DNA of 64,000 nt. Source: Acidobacteriota bacterium (GTDB lineage: Bacteria; Acidobacteriota; Polarisedimenticolia; Polarisedimenticolales; Polarisedimenticolaceae). A model generated the notes under the pieces. That model had not been told where the DNA came from and did no database searches. It saw only the letters and a list, made by a program, of their open reading frames with translations. Position numbers and translations under genes: made by a program. Below, piece after piece: positions 26,401-34,087 of the stretch; position 1 is the stretch's first letter, and each line of letters begins with the position of its first letter. The stretch spans positions 89,643 through 153,642 of the forward strand of contig JAOTYK010000003.1 of NCBI GenBank assembly GCA_029861955.1, given 5' to 3'.

Positions 26401-27079
26401 GGCGTCCATCGGCGAGGATGTGGGCATGACCTCGATCACGGGGCAGGGCGCCGCCTACACCGGTCTGGGTCCCATGGGCCTGGCGAACGCCACTCCGGAC
26501 TATCGCGACTCGATCACACCCGACGGCACTGCCGAGCTGGCCTTCTCGGGAGATCTCGGCGATGCCGGCATCAACAAGGACGGTGGCTGGTACCGTACCA
26601 GTTTCCTCGGATTCGGAATCGAGTCCCTGGGAACTGCCGACAAACCGCTGGTCCTCGACGCCTTCCTCACCTGGTGTGCCGGGCTGGGGGCTGTCGATGG
26701 TGACGGCGACGGCGTGACCAACGAGAACGACTGTGTGGCCGGCGACGCCAACGCCTGGGGTAAGCCGCAGCCGATCACCGACCTGATGCTAAGCAAGGGT
26801 GCGATCGGATTTTCCTGGAGCGAGCCCGTCGGCGGCAGTCGCTCACGTTACGACATTCTACGAAGCGTCGACCCGACGGATTTCCTCAACGCGACCTGCT
26901 CCTCGGCGGGGAGCATCAACACCTACGCGCCCGAGGATCCCTTCGTGGGAGAGGTCGGGCAGGTGCTGTTCTATCTCGTCGGCGCCCGCAATGAGTGTGG
27001 TGTTTCGACGCTCGGCAGCGATCTCGGCGGGATGCCGCGCTACGGCACGGCCTGCGATGCGGAGGCGGAGTGGTGGTAA
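23411..27079 (+). CDS. Secreted subtilisin-like (S8) protease, first gene of the eight-gene operon
   Basis: The 1222-aa protein has a signal peptide (about 1-28) and a propeptide (LHLVQFDGPIS...LEVVQYIHPYTYIVW) like that of the protease at 7826. The triad is D255 (VDEGADEAHPDLA), H284 (DHGTHIAGT) and S478 (GTSMATAHVSG). An NPCBM/FN3-like middle follows, with an FN3 block about 795-885. A Rossmann-like block (about 890-1090; VLLVDDDYDIPNE, YDTIIWYSGSEEV) may resemble ThuA or amidotransferase folds. The terminal module (YDILRSVDPTDFLNATC, NECGVSTLGSD) is the long form and continues to DAEAEWW. No strong ribosome site is seen at ATG 23411. The stop overlaps the next gene. Confidence 0.92.
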   Translation: MFRAAKNGLKGVAVLVCLTCLPLAMAADKPVGDFVLQLGGVQFDPLANPAALPESWSRSPSANNAEDLHLVQFDGPISPQTLADLDANGLEVVQYIHPYTYIVWGHRTARQGLDLSGPVRWTGDFAPGFRVLPKWRGLPDDPVDARVLIYRGGNADAVVRVLGALGGALTERMTINEEFELVGVTIPGDRLNTAATIPGVYSIQLPTDDGGSRAEVASQISAGNVDMANLALPGYEAWLTTVGLDGSGVVVALVDEGADEAHPDLANNMLPCVGDTCSTFRSDHGTHIAGTIVGDNTTGELNNAGFLRGLGTAPAAKLFEQYWRDQYRLPGGMLRLMTQSTTNGAVLSNNSWGSSINALGYNLDSLLVDAGVRDADPDTAGSQPLIYLQAIDNGAGGVSTQGAPDDAKNVFTIGATEASADGNGAPAANINDLGFTSAHGPALDGRTIPHMVAPGCYIDSTLMDMGGGAEFGFRCGTSMATAHVSGAVALFIEYFRGLTGADPSPALVKAAFMPVAHDLEGGLDVDLNPMGHRPGPKQGWGRMNLAAVVDPADPVLYFDQTTVFDFTGQEWTRVVTQANPAQPMRVMLVWTDAPGHGLGGNTPAWNNNLDLEFDAGGQTYLGNDFGMDGLSTTGGTADGMNNAEGVALTTVAGNATIRVKGTDINSNGVPHFGDRTDQDFAVVCYNCALVPDFALSVAPAPFKVCAGQPGELDVEVSQLAGFGDPVTLMVSGVPAGAIAGFSTNPVNPPATPVFTLDAGTAVDGDYTLDIQGDSSSLTRTVSLNLSVHTTFPTPATLTSPVDLAIDVSTRPTLEWGATSWTDRYFVEIATAPDFLDIVYSAITLSPSHTVPHHLKQLATYHWRVRGTNACGYGSVSGTFSFTTLDVPDVLLVDDDYDIPNEQNEYSSVLDGLGVTYDIWDVWAVHIGIEPDLDILAPYDTIIWYSGSEEVYAGPNDASERDLPEWLDHGGCLLISSIDYHLSMFSSVTDFMQQRLGVASIGEDVGMTSITGQGAAYTGLGPMGLANATPDYRDSITPDGTAELAFSGDLGDAGINKDGGWYRTSFLGFGIESLGTADKPLVLDAFLTWCAGLGAVDGDGDGVTNENDCVAGDANAWGKPQPITDLMLSKGAIGFSWSEPVGGSRSRYDILRSVDPTDFLNATCSSAGSINTYAPEDPFVGEVGQVLFYLVGARNECGVSTLGSDLGGMPRYGTACDAEAEWW

Positions 27080-28992
27080 AGCGATACGTCCGGATTCTGC
27101 TAGCTTGCTCGCTGCTCTGTGCGCCGGTTCTGGCCCAGACCTCGTTCAGCGATCAGACCACATCGGCCGGTCTCGGCCACACGACGGCGCTGCCGTTCGA
27201 CATGACGCAGCGTCAGATGTACTGCGGCGGTTCGGTCGGCGACTTCAACAAGGATGGTTGGCCTGACCTGTTTCTGCTTGGCGGTGGGGATACGTCGACC
27301 GCCGATGCGTTGTACCTCAACAACGGCGACGGAACCTTCACCAACCACGCCGCGGCGTGGGGCGTGGCCAAGATCCATCGGGGTCGTGGCACGACGGTCG
27401 GTGACTTCAACAACGACGGTTGGGACGACATCTACATCACCAGCGGTGGGGACATGCTGGATGGCGACCGCGTCGGTCAACACATGCTGTACCGCAACAA
27501 CGGCGACGGCTCGTTCACGGACATCGCGGTCTCCGCGGGCGTGAACCGGAGCTCGTTCGCTCTACTGACCGCCACCGGCTCCACATTCGGGGACTATGAC
27601 CTTGACGGCGATCTCGACCTCTATGTCTCCGGCTGGGAAGGTACTGACGCCAACCATCTGTACCTCAACAATGGAAACGAGACGTTCACCGATGTCACCG
27701 GGTCTACCGGGTTGGGACATCACCACTACGCGTTCTCGCCACGCTTCGTGGATATGAATGGCGACCGTTACCCAGAATTGATCATCGCCGCAGACTACGG
27801 AACCAGCAAGTACTACGTCAACGATCAGGACGGCACGTTCACCCATTACACGACGCAGTCCGGCGTCGGTCTAGAGAAGAACGGGATGGGCAGCGCCATC
27901 GGTGACTTTAACCGCGACGGTCTGCCCGACTGGTACGTCACGTCGATCTACAACCCGGCGACGGACCAGGATGGCAACTACCTCTTCATCAACCAGGGCA
28001 ACGACACCTACACGTTCGTCCCTGAGGAGGACGGTGCTCGCGACGGCGGCTGGGGTTGGGGTGCCGAGGCGATCGATATCGACCACGACGGCTGGACCGA
28101 TATCGTCGAGACCAACGGCTGGATGCCGACCGAGTGGTTGACCGAGAACTCCTATATGTGGCGCAATAACGGCAACCTGACGTTCACCGAAGTTCAGGGC
28201 GCGGGTACGGGGTTCGAGCACGTCAGCCAGGGTCGCGGCCTGCTGTTGATCGATTACGACCGCGACGCCGACATGGATATCGTGTTGACCGGCTGGGATG
28301 AGCCCGTCGCCCTGTTCCGTAACGACATCTCCGGCGCCGACACCAACGCCATCGAGGTCCTGCTCGACACCGACGCGTCGACGACGCTTGCTCCCGACGG
28401 CTACGGTTCCAAGATCACCATCACCGCTGGCGGCGTGACGCAGTACGCCTGGCCCAACGGCGGAGCGACCTATCTCGGACGCAGTCAGATGGCGTCGCAT
28501 TTCGGTATCGGCGCTGCGACATCGGTCGACATCACGGCCGAATGGTCCGACGGCACGACGACCACCGCGACCGGCGTGGCGGCCAATCAGATCGTGACCC
28601 TGGCGCCCCAGACCGGCGGCCCGGCACCCGGAGAGCCTTCCGAAGGCGGAGCGCCCGAGGAACTGATGGTCGCCAGTAAGAACGACGCAACCGGATTGAT
28701 TGACGTAGCCTTCAGCCCGGCGTGCGATGCCTCGAATCACACGATCTACTACGGCGACCTCGCCAACGTATCGACCTACGCCTACTCCGGCGCCTCTTGT
28801 TGGCGCGGGAACAGCGGGACCACCTCGTTCGATCCTGCCGGTCTGAGCAGCGCTTTCTTCATGATTGTCGGAAACAATGGAGTCGTCGAAGGCTCCTATG
28901 GCCGGGATACTCTCGGCGCCGAGCGTCCGCAGGACACCACCGCGGCCTGTCAGCTTCCCCAGAATCTTTCGGGAGTCTGCAGCCTGCCTTAA
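27073..28992 (+). CDS. CRTAC1-family secreted FG-GAP/VCBS propeller with ASPIC/UnbV domain (1)
   Basis: The 639-aa protein has a signal peptide (MVKRYVRILLACSLLCAPVLAQ). Seven or more FG-GAP-like blades carry calcium-type D-x-N/D-x-D-G-x-x-D motifs (GDFNKDGWPDLF, GDYDLDGDLDLY, VDMNGDRYPEL, GDFNRDGLPDWY). An ASPIC/UnbV domain lies at about 430-512 (GYGSKITITAGG, WPNGGATYLGRSQ). The C-terminal module (about 536-639; ACDASNHTIYYGDL, VEGSYGRDTLGAERP) ends in LSGVC-SLP. Family members are extracellular; no enzyme activity is known. GTG 27073 is chosen because GGAGG lies 7 nt upstream. It overlaps the previous stop by 7 bp. Confidence 0.92.
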   Translation: MVKRYVRILLACSLLCAPVLAQTSFSDQTTSAGLGHTTALPFDMTQRQMYCGGSVGDFNKDGWPDLFLLGGGDTSTADALYLNNGDGTFTNHAAAWGVAKIHRGRGTTVGDFNNDGWDDIYITSGGDMLDGDRVGQHMLYRNNGDGSFTDIAVSAGVNRSSFALLTATGSTFGDYDLDGDLDLYVSGWEGTDANHLYLNNGNETFTDVTGSTGLGHHHYAFSPRFVDMNGDRYPELIIAADYGTSKYYVNDQDGTFTHYTTQSGVGLEKNGMGSAIGDFNRDGLPDWYVTSIYNPATDQDGNYLFINQGNDTYTFVPEEDGARDGGWGWGAEAIDIDHDGWTDIVETNGWMPTEWLTENSYMWRNNGNLTFTEVQGAGTGFEHVSQGRGLLLIDYDRDADMDIVLTGWDEPVALFRNDISGADTNAIEVLLDTDASTTLAPDGYGSKITITAGGVTQYAWPNGGATYLGRSQMASHFGIGAATSVDITAEWSDGTTTTATGVAANQIVTLAPQTGGPAPGEPSEGGAPEELMVASKNDATGLIDVAFSPACDASNHTIYYGDLANVSTYAYSGASCWRGNSGTTSFDPAGLSSAFFMIVGNNGVVEGSYGRDTLGAERPQDTTAACQLPQNLSGVCSLP

Positions 28993-29012
28993 TGGACCGA
29001 AGAGGAAACCCG

Positions 29013-32000
29013 ATGTTGAAACAAGTGTTTGTGGCCGCCCTCGCCGGATTGTTGCTGACGACCGTTGTCGGCGCGGGGGACGACGTCGTCCGGTTGCGTT
29101 CCGGTGATGTCAAACCGCTTGCCGTCGGGGATCCGCGAGTATCCGAATCCGCCGACTCACTTCGATGGGTCGTCCGCTACAAGCAGCCGACCGGGATGTT
29201 CGAGCGCGGTGGATTGTCCTCGGCCGGTGTGAAAATCGAAGTGCCACTTTCGAGCCAGGCGTACCTGGTCACGATCCCCAACAATCGCAGCGTTGACCTG
29301 ACCGCGGTTTCCGGTGTGGACTGGGCCACACCGTATCTGCCCGAACACAAGATTTCTCCGGAGATCGTCGATGCTCAACCGGTCAAGGGAGCGAATGAGA
29401 TCATCGTTCTGTTGCACCTGTTTGCCGACGCCGACGCCACCGCTGTTGCCGATGAACTGAGCGCCGCCGGTCTGGACGTCAAGGGGGTCGGTAGTGGGTC
29501 GCGTTTCGATCGTATCGTCATGTCGCTTAGTGCGTCCGAGGTCGCGTCCTGGACCGGCACGCTGGCGGAGCGAGACGACGTGTTCTGGGTGGGTCGGCGC
29601 TATCGTCGCACGCTGCTGAACGACGACGTCGTCTGGGTCGATCAGTCCGGTCTCGATGGCGGCATGCTCACACCGATCCACGATCGTGGCATCCACGGTG
29701 AGGGTCAGATCGGTGCCGTGTTGGATACAGGCGTCGACGCGGACGCCTGTTACTACCGTGACGGTGTGCTCGGTCTTCCGCCGACCAACACGGGCCTGGG
29801 GACCACCGTCGATATGGCGCAACGGAAGATTATCGCCGTCAACTTCCTGGATCCCGGCGAGAATCCCGCCGATCCGACCCACTGGGATACGCAAGGGCAT
29901 GGATCCCACGTTGCGGGCACGATGGTTGGCGACGATCTCGCGACGCCCATCGCCCACGACGCGGGAGACGGCCTGGCGCCCGGTGCGAAGGTGGTCATTC
30001 AAGATGCGGGGTACGCGGCAGACGATTGCGGGGACCTGCCGGGCATCGGTTGTCCGGTGACCGATCTGGTTCCGATCTTCCAGCAGGCCTACGACCAGGG
30101 TGCGCGGGTACACAACAACTCCTGGGGAGACAACGAGAACGCCTCCGTCCGGAACGTCTACACCGACACCGCCGAGGACGTCGACGAATTCATCTGGAAC
30201 AACCCCGACTTTCTCATCGTGATCGGAATCGGCAACTTCGCGCTCGGTGGCGTTGAGACGATGGGTAGCCCCGCAACCAGCAAGAACGGTATGGCGGTTG
30301 GGGGCACCTACAACGGCGTCAGCGCAATCTACCTCTCGGACATCTCGGCCTGGGGACCCACCGATGACGGTCGGATCAAGCCCGATATCCTGTCGCCCGG
30401 CGCCAGCATCCAGTCCTGCGAGAACGACAACGACGTGACGACCAACAACTGCGGAGTCCGGAGTTCTACCGGAACCTCCCACGCCAGCCCCGCCGCCGGT
30501 GCGGGCGCGATGTTGATTCGCCAGTACTTCCTCGAGGGTTGGTACCCCAGCGGCACGAAAAACGCGCCCGACGGTTTCAATCCGACAGCCGCGCTGGTCA
30601 AGGCGATGATCATGAACTCCGGCGTCCCGATCGAGTTCGATGCCGAGGGTCGTGAAATCGAGCTGACCGGCCCGGAGATGGGCTGGGGCCGCATGCTGCT
30701 GGACAACTCGATGCATTTCGGTGGTGAGGGACGCGGTCTCTACATCGACGAGAATACGACCGGGTTCGCTAGCCCGGCCGATCCGCCGGCGACGTACCTA
30801 CTCGAGGTGCTGGACGCGTCCGAGCCGCTGTATGTCACCCTTGCCTGGACCGACTTTCCATCCACTCCGGCCGCGTCGACCCATCTGGTCAACGATCTCG
30901 ACCTCCGTGTCGACGGGGACAGCGGTGGCTTCTGGGGCAACTCGTTCAAGGACAACCAGTCCTGGCCCCTGTTCGGCGTGGACCGTCTGAACAACGTCGA
31001 GCAGGTGAAGATCGATGTCCCGACGCCGGGGATCTACTCGATTCAGGTCTCCCCTCATGCCGTTCCGTCGGGGCCGCAGCCCTACGCGCTGGTGGTCAGT
31101 GGCGCGGTCTCGGTCAGCTCCGGTCCGCGACCGAGTTACAAGAGTCATGTCGTGGATGACAGCGGAGCCAACGGCAACGGCGACGGTATCCTGGATCCCG
31201 GCGAGACGGCGATCCTTCCGATCACCCTCCGCAATTCCGGCGACTCCGACGCCACGTCAGTCACCGGCGAGCTGTACGGCGTCGGCCCCGTCAAGGTCTA
31301 CCAGGCCAACGCCTCGTACTCCAACGTCCTGGTCAACCAACAACAGACGTCCATTGCCCCTCACTACGAGGTCACTCTGGACCCGAGCGCCAGTTGTGGT
31401 GATTGGATCGGCGCCAACATGGCCATCAGCGGCAACGGATTCAACGTCGGCAGCGGGTTTACGATGGATGTGGGTCTTTACGACGGCGATCGACCCTCGA
31501 CCGACACTCCGGTCATCGTCCCGAAAAGCTCTCCGGCCGGTGTCTGGTCCTACCTCAATGTCCCGGACGACTTCATTCCGACCGATGTGAGTGTCACACT
31601 CAATCTGGATCACGAGGACCTGACCCAGGTGCGCGTCGTGATGTACCACCCCGACAACTCGCTCGCCATCCTCCATGATTACGAGCCGGGCAACGGCATC
31701 CACACCACCTACGACGACACGACTCAGCCGTCGGTGGGAACGATGGAGACCTTCGCAGGGAAGAGCCCGATGGGCACCTGGCGCATCAAGGTGATCGACG
31801 ACAGCGGCTGTTGCGGTGTGCCGGACGGCACGATCGAAGACTGGACGTTGACCTTCACGGCCGACATCCCATGGGATTGCAACCCCGTCAGCTGCGGTGA
31901 AGCCGTGCCGCCGCCGGTCGGCGACACGTTGACGGTGAACAAGTCCGGTGCGTCTGACGTTCAGGTCAGCTGGTCCGGTGTCGGTGGGGCTTCCAACTAC

Positions 32001-32159
32001 AACGTCTGGCGGGCCCATGACAATCAGATGGCCACGGCAGTCCATATCGGCGCGACCGGTGGTTCGACATCGCTTATCGACGGCGGCGCGCAGAACCTAT
32101 CCGGTGTGCACTATTACGTTGCCCGTTCGGTCAATAGCTGCCGTTGGGAAAGCGACTAA
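29013..32159 (+). CDS. Secreted subtilisin-like (S8) protease with P-domain
   Basis: The 1048-aa protein has a signal peptide (MLKQVFVAALAGLLLTTVVGAG), an N-terminal propeptide-like region, and an S8 domain with D238 (LDTGVDADA), H296 (GHGSHVAG) and S489 (GTSHASPAAG). A CARDB-like block (GNGDGILDPGETAILPITLRN) is followed by a proprotein-convertase P-domain (about 853-950; DLTQVRVVMYHPD, GTWRIKVIDDSG). The terminal FN3-type module ends SVNSCRWESD. The ATG at 29013 is preferred for its AGAGGA site and clean signal peptide; the ATG at 28992 overlaps the previous stop (TAATG) and would add seven residues. The stop forms TAATG with the next start. Confidence 0.92.
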   Translation: MLKQVFVAALAGLLLTTVVGAGDDVVRLRSGDVKPLAVGDPRVSESADSLRWVVRYKQPTGMFERGGLSSAGVKIEVPLSSQAYLVTIPNNRSVDLTAVSGVDWATPYLPEHKISPEIVDAQPVKGANEIIVLLHLFADADATAVADELSAAGLDVKGVGSGSRFDRIVMSLSASEVASWTGTLAERDDVFWVGRRYRRTLLNDDVVWVDQSGLDGGMLTPIHDRGIHGEGQIGAVLDTGVDADACYYRDGVLGLPPTNTGLGTTVDMAQRKIIAVNFLDPGENPADPTHWDTQGHGSHVAGTMVGDDLATPIAHDAGDGLAPGAKVVIQDAGYAADDCGDLPGIGCPVTDLVPIFQQAYDQGARVHNNSWGDNENASVRNVYTDTAEDVDEFIWNNPDFLIVIGIGNFALGGVETMGSPATSKNGMAVGGTYNGVSAIYLSDISAWGPTDDGRIKPDILSPGASIQSCENDNDVTTNNCGVRSSTGTSHASPAAGAGAMLIRQYFLEGWYPSGTKNAPDGFNPTAALVKAMIMNSGVPIEFDAEGREIELTGPEMGWGRMLLDNSMHFGGEGRGLYIDENTTGFASPADPPATYLLEVLDASEPLYVTLAWTDFPSTPAASTHLVNDLDLRVDGDSGGFWGNSFKDNQSWPLFGVDRLNNVEQVKIDVPTPGIYSIQVSPHAVPSGPQPYALVVSGAVSVSSGPRPSYKSHVVDDSGANGNGDGILDPGETAILPITLRNSGDSDATSVTGELYGVGPVKVYQANASYSNVLVNQQQTSIAPHYEVTLDPSASCGDWIGANMAISGNGFNVGSGFTMDVGLYDGDRPSTDTPVIVPKSSPAGVWSYLNVPDDFIPTDVSVTLNLDHEDLTQVRVVMYHPDNSLAILHDYEPGNGIHTTYDDTTQPSVGTMETFAGKSPMGTWRIKVIDDSGCCGVPDGTIEDWTLTFTADIPWDCNPVSCGEAVPPPVGDTLTVNKSGASDVQVSWSGVGGASNYNVWRAHDNQMATAVHIGATGGSTSLIDGGAQNLSGVHYYVARSVNSCRWESD

Positions 32160-34087
32160 TGATTCGCCGGTGGTTTATCGCTGTTGCCATTCTAGTGACG
32201 GTGTGCGGCCCCTCGTTCGCCGCGTCGGTGGCGTTCAGCGACCAAACGGTCTCAGCCCAACTCATCTACTCGCCGGGCTCGCCGTTGGATATGGACTCGA
32301 AGGAGATGTATCACGGCGGCTCCGTCGGGGACTTCAATCGTGACGGCTGGCCCGATCTGTTCCTGCTCGGTGGCGGCATGGTGGCCGACGCGTTGTTCAT
32401 CAACGACGGCGACGGGACGTTCACCAACGAGGCGATCGCGTGGGGCGTCGATTTCGTCCACCGAGGCCGCGGCTCGACCGTCGGCGACTACAACAACGAT
32501 GGCTGGCCCGATCTCTATGTCACCAGTGGCGGTGACCTGGGCGGGGCCGACAGGCTAGGTCAGCATCGACTCTACGAGAACAACGGCAACGGCACGTTCA
32601 CCGAGCGAGGTGTTGCCGCCGGCGTCAACGAGTCGTCGAGTCTTTACGCCACAGCGACCGGCGCAGCGTTTGGCGACTACGACCTTGACGGCGACCTCGA
32701 CCTGTTCGTCTGCGGCTGGGAGGCCATGAGTTGCCACATCAATCCCTGCGAACAGAACCGGTTGTTCCAGAATCAAGGGAACGGCACGTTCACCGACGTC
32801 ACCGTGGCCGCCGAGATCGCCAATAACTTCGACGGCTTCTCGCCACGCTTTGTGGATATGAATGGGGATCGCTACCCCGAGCTGATCGTCGCCGCCGACT
32901 ATCGCACCAGTCGTTACTTCGTGAACGACGGCGACGGCACGTTCACGAACGCGACCGGGCCGTCGGGTACCGGCGAGGACGACAACGGGATGGGAACCAC
33001 GGTCGCCGATTTCAATCGCGATGGACTACCCGACTGGTACGTCACCTCGATCTGGCGCGATGGTTCGTTCCAGGACGGGAACTACCTGTACGTCAATCAG
33101 GGCAGCGACACCTACTCAATCCTTCCCGAGACGTCCGGCGCGCGGGACGGCGGCTGGGGTTGGGGCACCGAGGCGATCGATTTCGACCACGACGGTTGGG
33201 TCGACCTCATCGAGACCAACGGCTGGTGGGAGACCACCGAGTGGACGGGCGAGACCTCGTACCTGTACCGCAACAACGGCGACTTGACGTTCACCGAGGT
33301 CCAGAACGGATCCGGATTCAGTCATCTGGGTGCGGGTCGATCGGTGTTGACGCTGGATTACGATCGCGACGGCGACATGGATGTCGTGGTGACGTCCCAC
33401 GCCGAGCCGGTGCAGCTATTTCGTAACGACATCAGCGGCGTCGACGCCAACTGGATCGAATTGGCGTTGGACACCAGCGCCGACGCTGGCCTCGCACCCG
33501 ACGGATACGGTGCGAAGATCACCGCGACCACCGGAGGCGTGACACAGTCCTTCTGGCTGAACGGTGGCGCCAGCTATCTCGGCCGTAGCCAGGCCGTGGC
33601 GCACTTCGGGCTGGGGGCCGCGACCACGGTGGATATCGATATCGAATGGTCCGACGGCACAACAACGTCGATGCCGGGGGTCGCAGTCAACCAGATTCTT
33701 ACCGCTACACCGGCGGCCGGGGGTGGAGCCCCCGGTGAGGCGTCGGGCGTACCGGGCCAGCGGATGCGCGCGGTGTACAACCCAGGATCGGGCGAGATCG
33801 ACGTCGAGTTCACGTCGGCTTGCGACGCCTCCAACCACACGATTGTCTATGGCGACCTGGCATCCGTCTCGAGTTACGTCTACTCCGGCGCGTCGTGCTT
33901 TGTCGGGGCGTCCGGGACCGCGACGTTTGATCCAGGCATGGCCAACGCGTTCTTCATGGTGGTCGGCCACAACGGTACGGTCGAGGGCTCCTACGGCCAG
34001 GACCGGTTAGGTGCGGAGCGACCGGACTACGCCGGTACGCCGGGTTGCGATCTCAGCCAGGACCTGGCGGGAACATGCGTTCCCTGA
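32159..34087 (+). CDS. CRTAC1-family secreted FG-GAP/VCBS propeller with ASPIC/UnbV domain (2)
   Basis: The 642-aa paralogue of the 27073 gene has the same plan: signal peptide (MIRRWFIAVAILVTVCGPSFA), calcium-type blades (GDFNRDGWPDLF, GDYNNDGWPDLY, GDYDLDGDLDLF, ADFNRDGLPDWY), ASPIC/UnbV at about 434-514 (GYGAKITATTGG, NGGASYLGRSQ) and a C-terminal module (about 537-642) with ACDASNHTIVYGDL, VEGSYGQDRLGAERP and final LAGTCVP. The ATG at 32159 shares a base with the previous stop (TAATG). It overlaps the third paralogue by 13 bp. The proteins are about 60% alike by eye, so they arose by duplication. Confidence 0.92.
   Translation: MIRRWFIAVAILVTVCGPSFAASVAFSDQTVSAQLIYSPGSPLDMDSKEMYHGGSVGDFNRDGWPDLFLLGGGMVADALFINDGDGTFTNEAIAWGVDFVHRGRGSTVGDYNNDGWPDLYVTSGGDLGGADRLGQHRLYENNGNGTFTERGVAAGVNESSSLYATATGAAFGDYDLDGDLDLFVCGWEAMSCHINPCEQNRLFQNQGNGTFTDVTVAAEIANNFDGFSPRFVDMNGDRYPELIVAADYRTSRYFVNDGDGTFTNATGPSGTGEDDNGMGTTVADFNRDGLPDWYVTSIWRDGSFQDGNYLYVNQGSDTYSILPETSGARDGGWGWGTEAIDFDHDGWVDLIETNGWWETTEWTGETSYLYRNNGDLTFTEVQNGSGFSHLGAGRSVLTLDYDRDGDMDVVVTSHAEPVQLFRNDISGVDANWIELALDTSADAGLAPDGYGAKITATTGGVTQSFWLNGGASYLGRSQAVAHFGLGAATTVDIDIEWSDGTTTSMPGVAVNQILTATPAAGGGAPGEASGVPGQRMRAVYNPGSGEIDVEFTSACDASNHTIVYGDLASVSSYVYSGASCFVGASGTATFDPGMANAFFMVVGHNGTVEGSYGQDRLGAERPDYAGTPGCDLSQDLAGTCVP

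Noticed and set aside
27200..28300. Possible tandem DNA repeat
   Set aside because: Regular GACTTCAAC...GACGG words come from the FG-GAP blades in the protein; the DNA between them is not conserved, so it is protein-level periodicity.
28722..29012. Earlier start for the S8 protease at 29013
   Set aside because: Upstream residues are Arg/Leu-rich, antagonistic to a signal peptide and antiparallel to the coding of the preceding CRTAC1 gene. A good signal peptide begins at 29013.
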